DNA of 64,000 nt from Streptomyces griseus (GTDB lineage: Bacteria > Actinomycetota > Actinomycetes > Streptomycetales > Streptomycetaceae): the NCBI RefSeq assembly GCF_900460065.1, contig NZ_UAVD01000001.1, forward strand, positions 62,001 through 126,000. Direction: 5' to 3'. The translations under genes were made by a program, and so were the position numbers. Position 1 is the stretch's first letter. Each line of letters begins with the position of its first letter. This document shows positions 17,140-25,796 of this stretch, in pieces. The notes under the pieces were generated by a model, which was not told the origin of the DNA, did no database searches, and saw only the letters and a list, made by a program, of their open reading frames with translations.

Positions 17140-18258
17140 ATGACCACACCCGCCGTCACCACACCCGCCGTGACCGCAGCCGCCACGACCGCACCCGCCA
17201 CCACCCCCGCCGCCTCCGTCGAAGCCCACGGCACCGAAGCCCGCGGCACCGAGCTGGAGCGCCGCATCGCCCAGGACCCCGGCGGCTTCCGGGTCCTCAC
17301 CGGGGACCGCCCCACCGGCCCCCTCCACCTCGGCCACTACTTCGGTTCCCTGCTCAACCGGGTCCGCCTCCAGAACCTGGGCGTGGAGGTCGTCGTCCTC
17401 ATCCCCGACTACCAGGTGATCACCGACCGGGACACCGCCGAGCGGCTGGGGGAGTACACCGACGGGCTGCTCCTGGACTATCTGGCCCTCGGCATCGACC
17501 CCGCCCGGTCCACCGTCTTCTGCCACAGCGCCGTCCCCGCGCTCAACCAGCTCATGCTGCCCTTCCTCAGCCTCGTCTCCGTCGCGGAGCTCAACCGGAA
17601 CCCCACGGTCAAGGACGAGATCGCGCACTCACGGCAGTCCACGGTCAGCGGGCTGATGCTCACCTACCCGGTCCACCAGGCCGCCGACATCCTGTCCTGC
17701 AAGGGGAACGTGGTCCCGGTCGGCCGGGACCAGGCGCCTCACCTGGAACTCACCCGGACGATCGCCCGGCGCTTCAACGAGCGGTACGGCGCCGTCTTCC
17801 AGGAACCGGACATCATGCTCTCCGCCGCGCCCCTGCTGCTCGGCACGGACGGTACGAAGATGAGCAAGAGCCGGGCCAACTCCGTCCCGCTCGGCGCCAC
17901 CGCCGACGAGACGGCCCGCCTCATCAGGGGGGCGACCACCGACGCCGAGCGGCACATCACCTACGACCCCGACGCCCGCCCCAACGTCTCGTCGCTGGTG
18001 CTGCTGGCCGCCCTCTGCCTGGACCGGGACCCGCACGAGGTCGCGGCGGAGATCGGCGACGGCGGGGCGGCGGCGCTGAAGCGGACGGTGACCGACGCGG
18101 TCAACAGCCACCTGGCCCCCTTCCGGGCCCGGCGGGCGGAGTACGCGAAGGACCTGACCTTTGTGCGGTCGGTGCTCCGCGCGGGCAACGAGCGGGCGAA
18201 CGCCCTGGCGGAGGCCACGCTGGACGAGGTGCGGGAGGCGATGGGCGCGTTCCGGTAG
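17140..18258 (+). CDS. trpS: Tryptophanyl-tRNA synthetase, auxiliary type
   Basis: This 372-residue class I synthetase charges tRNA-Trp. The HIGH-like motif is PLHLGHYFGS (about residues 64-73) and the KMSKS motif is intact (GTDGTKMSKSRAN). A Thr/Ala/Pro-rich N-terminal extension of about 35 residues precedes the catalytic fold. GAGGAGA supports the ATG. The attenuator upstream shows that it is induced when charged tRNA-Trp falls. S. coelicolor has a housekeeping enzyme plus an auxiliary, indolmycin-resistant TrpRS1 controlled by ribosome-mediated attenuation; this gene is probably its equivalent. Resistance itself is inferred, not seen. Confidence 0.92.
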   Translation: MTTPAVTTPAVTAAATTAPATTPAASVEAHGTEARGTELERRIAQDPGGFRVLTGDRPTGPLHLGHYFGSLLNRVRLQNLGVEVVVLIPDYQVITDRDTAERLGEYTDGLLLDYLALGIDPARSTVFCHSAVPALNQLMLPFLSLVSVAELNRNPTVKDEIAHSRQSTVSGLMLTYPVHQAADILSCKGNVVPVGRDQAPHLELTRTIARRFNERYGAVFQEPDIMLSAAPLLLGTDGTKMSKSRANSVPLGATADETARLIRGATTDAERHITYDPDARPNVSSLVLLAALCLDRDPHEVAAEIGDGGAAALKRTVTDAVNSHLAPFRARRAEYAKDLTFVRSVLRAGNERANALAEATLDEVREAMGAFR

Positions 18259-18348
18259 CCGTCGGCGGCAGGCCCGCGCGGCTGCCGGAACGCCGCCGGG
18301 GGCCGGCCCCGGGCGCCACCGGGCCGCCGGGCCCCGGCGACCGCCGCC

Positions 18349-20355
18349 CTACTGCCTCGGCGCCACGGACCGCTGCCGCCGCAGCAGCTCCGCGAGCCCC
18401 CGGCGGGTGGCGGCGATCACCACCCGGTCCGTGGCGCGCAGGACGTAGCCGGGGTGCAGGTCCCAGACCAGGCCGGAGGGCGGCGGTGTCGCGTCGCCCC
18501 CCGGGTTGTACGGAGGGATCGCCGCGAGGTCCGGGGCCCGGTCGGCGGGCGGGGTGGCGTCGATGGCGAGGACCCGCCAGGCGCCCGCCCGGAACGCCTG
18601 CTCGACCGTGTGGCCCTCCAGCTGCGGGTGTCCCGCCACCTCCAGGGCCGCGAACAGCATGACCTTGCGTTCGACCGGGACCGCCCCGAGGATCTGGCGG
18701 CCCATCATCGCGACCGCGAAGGACGGGGCGGCCAGGTGGGAGACCGAGCGGGAACGCGTCAGCGCCCCGGGGTGCGCGGTGCGCAGGGTGCGGTAGACGG
18801 CGGTGGCGAACTCGTCGTCGTACAGCCGCAGCGCGACCCTCAGGTCCGGCTTCACCGAGCGGGCGTACAGCGCCGCTTCCAGGTTCGTCGTGTCGATGCT
18901 GGTCAGCGCCAGGAGGGCGTGGGCGCGGTGGATCTTCGCCGCCTCCAGGACGCCTTCCTGGGTGACGTCGCCGATGACCGTCGGCACGTGCATCGAGCGG
19001 GCCAGCGGGATGCCCCGCGCCTCGGGGTCCTCCTCGACGACGACCACGGGGATGTCGAGCTCGCGGAGGCGTACGAGGACGCGGGTACCGATCTTGCCGA
19101 GTCCGAGCAGCACCACGTGCCCGGAGAGGCCGCGGGGCGGGCGGCGCAGCGAGGACGCGGTGCGCAGGGTGCCGAACGCCTCCAGGACGGCGGCGATCAG
19201 CAGGGGGAGCAGGAGGATTCCGGCGACTCCGGAGAAGATCTGGATGATCTTCCGGGCCGTCGTGCCGTCCTCCGACGGGTCGTTCATGCTCAGCAGGTCG
19301 AGCAGGATGAGGTAGGCGGAGTGCGGCAGGCTGTCCTCGGTGGTGAGGACCGAGACGATCACCAGGGCCACCGCGGCCAGCGCGAACCCGAGGGCGGACC
19401 AGCGCAGTCGCCGGGAGAAGACCTTGGCGAGCGGGGCGCCCCGGCCGCCCATCCGGGTCGCGGGTCGGTCCGGGCCGGCCTGGCTGATCGCCTCCAGGAC
19501 GACGGTCCCGCGCCCCTCGGCGGCGGCCACGGTCTGTTCGTCGGGCAGCAGTTGAGGCGCCTCGTCGCCGCTGCTGTCCGAACCCTCCGACCCCGCCGGG
19601 TCGTTGGTGGTGGAGGAGAGCAGCGCGAGGGTGCACAGACCCGGGTCGAGGTTCTCGCCGGGGCGCGGCGGCGGCCGTTCGGCGGCGCGCAGGAGCAGCC
19701 CCTCGGCCTGGATGATCTTGCTGCTGCCGGTGAGGGCGGTGGCGGCCAAAGCCGGGGCGGCGGTGTCGGCGTCGGACAGGACGGTGGTGGAGGCGTCCAG
19801 TAACGCCGGGTCGATGCCGGGCATGGCGACGGCCGCCGCCTGGTCGAGCAGCTCCTCCAGATGCTGCCCGAGCTTGCGGTTGTAGAGCCGGATCACCAGC
19901 CGCAGACGGGGGTTGAGGCGGCGGGCGGTCAGGGCGGCGCGGATGTTGCGCTCGTCGTCGTCGTAGACGAGCGCGAGGGCGGCGGCCCGGTCGACACCCG
20001 CCTCCTCCAGGACGTCGTCGGAGGGCTCGGGGGCCTCCATGATGCGGACGGCCTCGACTCCGGCGTTGGTGTCGCCGCTGCCGCCGCCGGCGGTCCCGTT
20101 GCCGTTGCCCGCGCGGTTCATCGCCGCCGACATCCGGCCGAACAGGGCCGCCGCCCGGCCCCGTTGGGTCAGCGGCGTCTCGGGGCTGTTGGCGTCCCGG
20201 CCCGGGGGCAGGAGCAGGGTGACCCGTTCCCCGTAGACGAAGCGCAGCTCCACGGCGAGCCGGCGCGCCAGGGCGTCGTCACCGCAGACGATCATGTGGC
20301 CGGCCGACGGCGGGCGTCCCGGCTGCTGAGGAAGTGGAGGCACGAAACCCAGCAT
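18349..20355 (-). CDS. Membrane protein with two Rossmann RCK_N-like domains
   Basis: The 668-residue protein has an N-terminal nucleotide-binding region (MIVCGDDALARRLAVEL near residue 20, with ALALVYDDDERNIRAALTARRLNP), a loop, two membrane segments (about 315-336 and 373-396), and a second TrkA-N Rossmann domain starting at about 410 with GLGKIG, DIPVVVVEED and ALTSIDTTNLEAALYARS. Such proteins gate K+ or other cation channels in response to NAD(H)/nucleotides. With only two membrane helices it could be a channel only as an oligomer. It lies 30 bases downstream of the DUF3686 ATPase gene, with a good GGAAGGA site, and is likely the last gene of that operon. Confidence 0.85.
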   Translation of the reverse strand: MLGFVPPLPQQPGRPPSAGHMIVCGDDALARRLAVELRFVYGERVTLLLPPGRDANSPETPLTQRGRAAALFGRMSAAMNRAGNGNGTAGGGSGDTNAGVEAVRIMEAPEPSDDVLEEAGVDRAAALALVYDDDERNIRAALTARRLNPRLRLVIRLYNRKLGQHLEELLDQAAAVAMPGIDPALLDASTTVLSDADTAAPALAATALTGSSKIIQAEGLLLRAAERPPPRPGENLDPGLCTLALLSSTTNDPAGSEGSDSSGDEAPQLLPDEQTVAAAEGRGTVVLEAISQAGPDRPATRMGGRGAPLAKVFSRRLRWSALGFALAAVALVIVSVLTTEDSLPHSAYLILLDLLSMNDPSEDGTTARKIIQIFSGVAGILLLPLLIAAVLEAFGTLRTASSLRRPPRGLSGHVVLLGLGKIGTRVLVRLRELDIPVVVVEEDPEARGIPLARSMHVPTVIGDVTQEGVLEAAKIHRAHALLALTSIDTTNLEAALYARSVKPDLRVALRLYDDEFATAVYRTLRTAHPGALTRSRSVSHLAAPSFAVAMMGRQILGAVPVERKVMLFAALEVAGHPQLEGHTVEQAFRAGAWRVLAIDATPPADRAPDLAAIPPYNPGGDATPPPSGLVWDLHPGYVLRATDRVVIAATRRGLAELLRRQRSVAPRQ

Positions 20356-20385
20356 GCCGTGGTCCTTCCGGCTCGGTCTTCCCGG

Positions 20386-23300
20386 TCAGTGTGGAGTGTT
20401 GGTGATCTTCGCATGGTGGTCCGGAACCGCCGGTCCGTCGAGCGCGCCCGCCCCCGGGCCCTGCCCCGGCTGCCCGCCCGCCGGCCCCGGGGGCCCGTCC
20501 ACCGGCCCGTTCGGGCCGCCGGACGGGCCCAGGTGCCCGCCGGCCAGGAGGTGCCGGGGGTCCGCCGCGCGCCGGATCGCCGTCTCGACCGCCGCGATCC
20601 GGTCCGCGAGCAGGCCGAGCGCGGCCACCGCCCGGGTCATGGGGTCGCCGTCCGGGCCGCCGAGCGCCTGCGTGCGGACGTAGGACGCGGTGATCGCCGC
20701 CCACCGCTCCGCCTGGCCGGGGGTGAGCGTCCCGCGCAGCGCGGCCAGCTTGAGGAGGTTCGCCTCGGCCCCCGTGGTGAGCGTCTGGGCCTCGCCGGCG
20801 TAGTGGTCGTCGACGACGGCGGACAGCTCCTCGTCGTTCATGACGGGCACGATCCGCTCGGCGATCTTGTTCATGTTGCGGTAGGAGCCCTGGAGCCGGA
20901 ACGGCGGTTCGGTGCGCGTGGCGTCGGTCCGCGCGGCCGAGGCGATGTACGCCGCGTTCACCGCGAGCACGGTGTCCCGGGCCGTGACCAGATGCCGCAG
21001 CACGGCCAGGACGCGGTCCAGTTCCGCCGCGCTGTACGGGTGTTCCAGGTGCTCCGCGTGGGCTGCCGGATCGCTGCCGCCGGCCAGGCGCACCAGCAGC
21101 GCCAGGTCGTCGCGGGACCGGGCCGCCAGCGGGGCGAGGACCGGGTTGGCCGTCAGGGCGTTCTCCACGAAGCTCAGCGCGAAGACGTCCTCGCGGCCGC
21201 TCAGCACCTCGCCGAGATTCCAGACGTCGGCCCGGTTGGCGAGCATGTCGGGGATCCGGAACCGCTCGCCGGACTCGGTGTACGGGTTGCCCGCCATGCA
21301 CACCGCGAACCGCTTGCCCCGCAGGTCGTAGCTGCGCGGCTCGCCGTCCCGCACGCCCTCGATCCGGCGGGTGGCGTCGCACAACGGGATGAACTTCTGG
21401 AGCAGTTCGGGCGAGGTGTGCTGGATGTCGTCGAGGTAGAGCAGCGTGTTGTTGCCCGCCTCCAGTGCGAAGTTGATCTTCTCGATCTCCTGCCGGGCGG
21501 TGGCGCTCGGGGCCCGGTCCGGGTCGAGGGAGGTCACGTCGTGGCCCAGGTTCGGTCCGCTGATCTTGACGAGCACCATGCCGAGCCGGTCCGCGACGTA
21601 CTCCATCAGCGTCGTCTTGCCGTAGCCGGGCGGCGAGACGAGCAGCAGCAGCCCCTGGGAATCGGTGCGCCGGTCGGCGTCGGCGGTGCCGAGCTGCTTG
21701 GCCAGGCTGTCGCCGATCAGCGGCAGGTACACCTCGTCGAGCAGCCGGTTGCGCACGAACGCCGACATCACGCGCGGCCGGTGGTCGTCCAGCCGCAGCC
21801 GTCCGCGCTCCGCGGTCACCAGGGAGGTGCGCAGCCGCTGGTAGGCGCGGAAGCCGGGCACGGTGACGTCGCGGAACTCGGCCGTCCGGGCCAGGAGTTC
21901 GTCGATCCGTACGGTGAGGGCCCCGCCCGCCACGCGCGGGTGGTCGCCGAGCAGGCCCTCCAGGCGCTCGGTGAGCGGCGCGTCGCACGCGTACCGCTCC
22001 AGCTCAGGGCAGAGCTCCACCGCCACGGCCTCCGCCAGGTCGCCGTCGCCGAGGCCGGCCCCGGTGGTCTCGGCGTACGGGGCGAGCCAGCCCTCCACGA
22101 GCTGCCGGCGCGCGGCCCGGTCGTCGCCCAGGGCCGCCAGGTCCTCGGCGTACGCGTCGGGGCCGACCGCGCGGTGGAAGGCCGCCAGGAAGGCGCGGAC
22201 CGAGGAGCCCACGACGAACCCGGCGGGCCCGGTGGTCAGCTCCTCGAAGAGGTACGCGGCGACGGCGTGACCCGGCGCGGCCGGGGACGGGGAGCCGATC
22301 GCCGCCGCCCACTCCTCCCGGAGCCGCGCGATGGCCGGGGCCGACCCGAAGGTGTCGCGGGCGCGCGCCAGGGAGACCGCGCGCCTCGACCAGGACGTGC
22401 GCAGCGGCTCGTCCGCGTCGTACGCCCAGAAGTGCTGGGCCGCCGCGCGGACGGCGCTTCGGTGACGCAGCAGCCCCGCTTCCGCGTGCAGGCGCAGCAG
22501 CGCGGCGAGGATCGCGGCGGCGTCCTCGTCGTGGACGCCCCGGGTGTACCCCTCGTCGTACGCCTCCGCGGCCGACTCCCTGACCAGGCGGCGCAGTTCG
22601 GCCTCGGGGAGCGAGCCGAGGCGGACGGCCCCGTGCTCGTCGAGGAGCCGGGCGGCGAGGTGCTCGGCGCGGTAGACGGCGGCGTTCTCCGAGGGGAGCA
22701 GCTGCTCCCCGTACGGCCGGGCCGCCGCGAACGCCGGGTCGGTGACCGGGGCCCGGTAGTCCGTCCCGGTCAGCGCGAAGACGAGGCCCTCCCCGGAGGG
22801 CACGAGCGTCAGGTCGAACGGCTGGGTGTTCACCGCGAACCGGTGGCGGCCCAGCCTGATCACCGACCCGCCGTCCGCGTACAGCTCGGTGCGGTCGCGC
22901 AGGGCGCGCCCCGCCTCCTGCCGGGCCGCCTTCAGCCGCCCGTCCAGCTCCTCCGCCCGTACCGGGTCGCCCAGTTCGCGCAGCTCGTCGGCGGTCCGGC
23001 GGACCTTGGCGACCATCGGGTCGGAGGCGAAGTAGGTGTGGACGGCGTCGAGGTCCTCCAGCGAGGACACCCGCCGGGCGATGGTCTCCAGTACCCGGCC
23101 CGCCGACCCGGCCAGCCGCTCCGCGCGCCGCGCCCGTTCGTCCTGGAGGGTCTGCTTGCGCGCCGAGAACGCCTCGTACACCTCGGTGCGGCGCTCGGCC
23201 AGCTCGGCGAGGAAGTCGTCGAACTCCGCGAACCGCGACTCCAGGTTCTCCAGCTGGAGCAGCAGGCGGGCCAACTGGTCGTCGCAGCTCTCCGGGGTGC

Positions 23301-25461
23301 CGGCGGCGGCCAGCGCGCCCGTCACCGCCTGCCCGAGCAGCGCGAACTCGGCGGCGAACTCGGCCCGTCCCTCCTTCGACAGCAGCTCCCGGCGGCGCCC
23401 GTCGAGCGTGGCGCGGGCCCGGTTCGCCCCGCCCAGCACCTCCGCGATCCGCTCCAGGATCGACGTCCGCACGGTGGCGTCGCCGATGTCGAGACCGGCG
23501 ACGACGTCCGTGACGGTGGTCAGCCCCTCCGTCATCGCGGACAGCCGGTCGCTCACGGCGGAAGAGTCCCGGACGGTCTCCAGCGCGCCCGCTTCGGCCA
23601 CGAGCTCCGCGATCTCCCCGTGGTACCCGTCGAACGCGTCCTCGCGGGCGAGGAACGAAACGGCCCGCTGGGCGGCCGAGTCGATGTCGTCCCCGGTCCG
23701 GGCCGAGAGCTCCGCCACCCGCTCGACGTCGACGTACCGCATGTCGCCGACGGTCGCCAAGTGGCCCTGGGCCCGGCGCAGTTCCCTCAGCCGCTCGATC
23801 CAGGCGGACGCCGACCCGGGAGCCTCGCCGCGTACCCGGCGCACCAGCGCGGTGATGCGGGCGGTGGTCTCCTCCAGCGCCTCGGCGGCCCGCCGGGTCA
23901 GCTCCTGCACGGCGGTGAACTCCGCGAGCACCTGTTGCGCGGTGGCCCGCAGCTCGCGCAACGGCTCGTCGAGGGACCCCAGTTCGGGGTCGGACAGCCA
24001 GTGGTACCGGTCCTGGGCCCGGGCGCAGTCGGCCGCGAGCCGCCCGTAGACGGCGGTTGTCGGCGTCATGTCCCGTACGCCGTGGGCGAGGGCGAGACAG
24101 TCGGAGATCCCGCGCACCAGGTCGGCGTTGCCGGTCCGGGCGAGCGGCCCGGTCCCGGCGGGGCGGGCGGCGGCGTAGGTGTCGGAGACGTACGGGGTCG
24201 CCCAGCGCTGCAAGGGGTGCACGCGGGCGGGCCCGTCCGGACTGTCCCGGAGCAGGACCAGCGTCCCGTCGTCCAGCAGGGCGTGGCCGCGCCCGGTGAG
24301 CGGGGTGGCGACCTCCTGGCGGATCAGGTTGTAGGGCAGCAGGAGGGTGCGGAGCCCGTCGCGGGAGCGGAAGGCGTAGAGCACGTCCTCCCCGTTGGGC
24401 GAGCGGACCGCGCCCTCGAAGACCGGCTCGGTCAGCTCCTCGGCCGTGTCGAAGGTCTTCGCGGTGCCGGTGGTGAGGTAGTAGCCGCCGGGGAAGATGA
24501 TCCCCTGGTCCTCGGGGAGCCGGTGGCAGGACGGGCCGATGCCGTCGAGCCGCTGGACGGTGGCGAGCAGCGAGTTGACGACCAGGTGCCGCCAGGCGTC
24601 CTCCTTGTACGGGCGCACGCGCAGCAGCACCAGCGGCCCGACCTCCGCGTACTCGACGTCCGCGTCGGCCAGCGACTGCAAGGGCTCGTCGACGGGCTCC
24701 TCGTAGATCCCGTCCGGCGATTCGGTGTCGTCGGCGACCTTGACGGTGAGGGTGCCGCCGAGCGTGTCGACGAAGAGTCCGCCGCCCTTGCCGACCGCGA
24801 TGTGCGGATGGCGTCCCGGGACGTGGTCCTCGCGCCCCGTCGCGGTCCACGCGAAGTCGTGGGAGGGCGGGAAGACGTGGTCGCGCTCGCCCCGCGCGTC
24901 CAGGAACGCCCCCGGCGCCCCGTCCGGGCCCAGCGCCCAGCGCAGCACCCGGATGTCCTCGGCGCTCTCGCCGGTCCGGAAGACGGCGAGGAGCCTGCCG
25001 TCGACGCGGCGCAGGCGGAGGAGGCGGGCGTCGCGGAAGTAGCGGTGGAGGGAGGAGAACGCGCGGCGGAACCCGTCGTCTTCGAGGAGGGTGTCACCGT
25101 TCCCGGGCGCCTCGCCGTCCCCTTCCGCGTCCCGGACGAGGAGGACGTCGTCGACCCCGGCCTCCCCGCGAGCGCCCGGGCCGCGCTCGAACCCGAAGAG
25201 GAGCTTCCCGCCGACGGCGACGAGGTCACGGGGCACGGAGGCGTGCTCGGTGCGCACCTGCTCGGTGGCCAGCAGCCGCAGCCCGGTCGAGCCGAACTCC
25301 TCGGTCCGCCGTACGTTGAGCGCCTCGGCCCGCCGCACGAGCTCCCCGGCCTGCGCGGAGAGCCGCCGCCGCAGCACCTCGTAGGCGCCGGCGTCCACAT
25401 CGCCCCGGCCGCCCTGCGGCCCCTGGGGCTCGGTGGCGGTGTCGGTGATGTCGCTGTCCAT
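20386..25461 (-). CDS. Giant DUF3686 AAA+ ATPase (annotated elsewhere as DNA repair ATPase)
   Basis: The protein has 1691 residues. The N-terminal half carries a beta-rich DUF3686-like region (FERGPGARGE to about residue 500); the middle is a long coiled coil (about 520-900), and an AAA+ module follows with Walker A SPPGYGKTTL near residue 1274 and Walker B TLLYLDDIQ near 1340, plus a sensor-like RFAVCMAGNPYTESGERFRIPDML. The DNA repair label comes only from coiled-coil similarity and is not proven. It lies between a flotillin gene (335 bases upstream) and an RCK protein gene. Remodelling of a membrane-linked complex is a reasonable guess; nothing more can be said. Confidence 0.85.
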   Translation of the reverse strand: MDSDITDTATEPQGPQGGRGDVDAGAYEVLRRRLSAQAGELVRRAEALNVRRTEEFGSTGLRLLATEQVRTEHASVPRDLVAVGGKLLFGFERGPGARGEAGVDDVLLVRDAEGDGEAPGNGDTLLEDDGFRRAFSSLHRYFRDARLLRLRRVDGRLLAVFRTGESAEDIRVLRWALGPDGAPGAFLDARGERDHVFPPSHDFAWTATGREDHVPGRHPHIAVGKGGGLFVDTLGGTLTVKVADDTESPDGIYEEPVDEPLQSLADADVEYAEVGPLVLLRVRPYKEDAWRHLVVNSLLATVQRLDGIGPSCHRLPEDQGIIFPGGYYLTTGTAKTFDTAEELTEPVFEGAVRSPNGEDVLYAFRSRDGLRTLLLPYNLIRQEVATPLTGRGHALLDDGTLVLLRDSPDGPARVHPLQRWATPYVSDTYAAARPAGTGPLARTGNADLVRGISDCLALAHGVRDMTPTTAVYGRLAADCARAQDRYHWLSDPELGSLDEPLRELRATAQQVLAEFTAVQELTRRAAEALEETTARITALVRRVRGEAPGSASAWIERLRELRRAQGHLATVGDMRYVDVERVAELSARTGDDIDSAAQRAVSFLAREDAFDGYHGEIAELVAEAGALETVRDSSAVSDRLSAMTEGLTTVTDVVAGLDIGDATVRTSILERIAEVLGGANRARATLDGRRRELLSKEGRAEFAAEFALLGQAVTGALAAAGTPESCDDQLARLLLQLENLESRFAEFDDFLAELAERRTEVYEAFSARKQTLQDERARRAERLAGSAGRVLETIARRVSSLEDLDAVHTYFASDPMVAKVRRTADELRELGDPVRAEELDGRLKAARQEAGRALRDRTELYADGGSVIRLGRHRFAVNTQPFDLTLVPSGEGLVFALTGTDYRAPVTDPAFAAARPYGEQLLPSENAAVYRAEHLAARLLDEHGAVRLGSLPEAELRRLVRESAAEAYDEGYTRGVHDEDAAAILAALLRLHAEAGLLRHRSAVRAAAQHFWAYDADEPLRTSWSRRAVSLARARDTFGSAPAIARLREEWAAAIGSPSPAAPGHAVAAYLFEELTTGPAGFVVGSSVRAFLAAFHRAVGPDAYAEDLAALGDDRAARRQLVEGWLAPYAETTGAGLGDGDLAEAVAVELCPELERYACDAPLTERLEGLLGDHPRVAGGALTVRIDELLARTAEFRDVTVPGFRAYQRLRTSLVTAERGRLRLDDHRPRVMSAFVRNRLLDEVYLPLIGDSLAKQLGTADADRRTDSQGLLLLVSPPGYGKTTLMEYVADRLGMVLVKISGPNLGHDVTSLDPDRAPSATARQEIEKINFALEAGNNTLLYLDDIQHTSPELLQKFIPLCDATRRIEGVRDGEPRSYDLRGKRFAVCMAGNPYTESGERFRIPDMLANRADVWNLGEVLSGREDVFALSFVENALTANPVLAPLAARSRDDLALLVRLAGGSDPAAHAEHLEHPYSAAELDRVLAVLRHLVTARDTVLAVNAAYIASAARTDATRTEPPFRLQGSYRNMNKIAERIVPVMNDEELSAVVDDHYAGEAQTLTTGAEANLLKLAALRGTLTPGQAERWAAITASYVRTQALGGPDGDPMTRAVAALGLLADRIAAVETAIRRAADPRHLLAGGHLGPSGGPNGPVDGPPGPAGGQPGQGPGAGALDGPAVPDHHAKITNTPH

Positions 25462-25512
25462 GCGTACGGCTCCCTCTGTGCTTCGTCATGTGCCGCGGAC
25501 CCGGAGTGCCGG

Positions 25513-25776
25513 CCCGTCCGGCGTTCGAGGACGGAACCGTCGGGCTGGTGGGCCCGCTCCCGGCATGTGGGCCGGCTCCCGGGGTGTGGGCCGCTCCCGG
25601 CGCGCGGGCCGGCCCCGGAGATCCAGCCGGTTCGGCGTTCGAGGGCGGAGCCCCTGACCCGGAGGGGGTCCGCCCCTGACGGGTGGACCGGGCCCTGGTG
25701 CGCCCACCCCCGTGGGACGCACACCGGGACCTTCCGGCCCCCGGGTCAGGGGTTCCGTCCTCTCACGCCGGACGGG
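25513..25776. repeat. Inverted repeat pair in the gap between flotillin and ATPase genes
   Basis: A 26-bp sequence at 25513-25538 is repeated in inverse orientation at 25751-25776 with 24 of 26 positions matching. A partial direct copy (CGGCGTTCGAGG) lies at 25633-25644, next to a GGAGCCCC/GGGGGTCCGCCCC hairpin. This looks like the GC-rich intergenic element common in Streptomyces. The gap 25462-25796 has no gene. Confidence 0.6.
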
Positions 25777-25796
25777 ACGTGGTGGTGCGGGCGGTC

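Noticed and set aside
20386..25461. Calling the giant ATPase a DNA repair enzyme
   Set aside because: The label rests on coiled-coil resemblance; the AAA+ domain and neighbours (flotillin, RCK protein) give no DNA-repair link.
25226..25720. Several short open frames near the start of the ATPase gene and in the following gap
   Set aside because: They coincide with coding sequence on the other frame or with intergenic repeats and lack ribosome sites.
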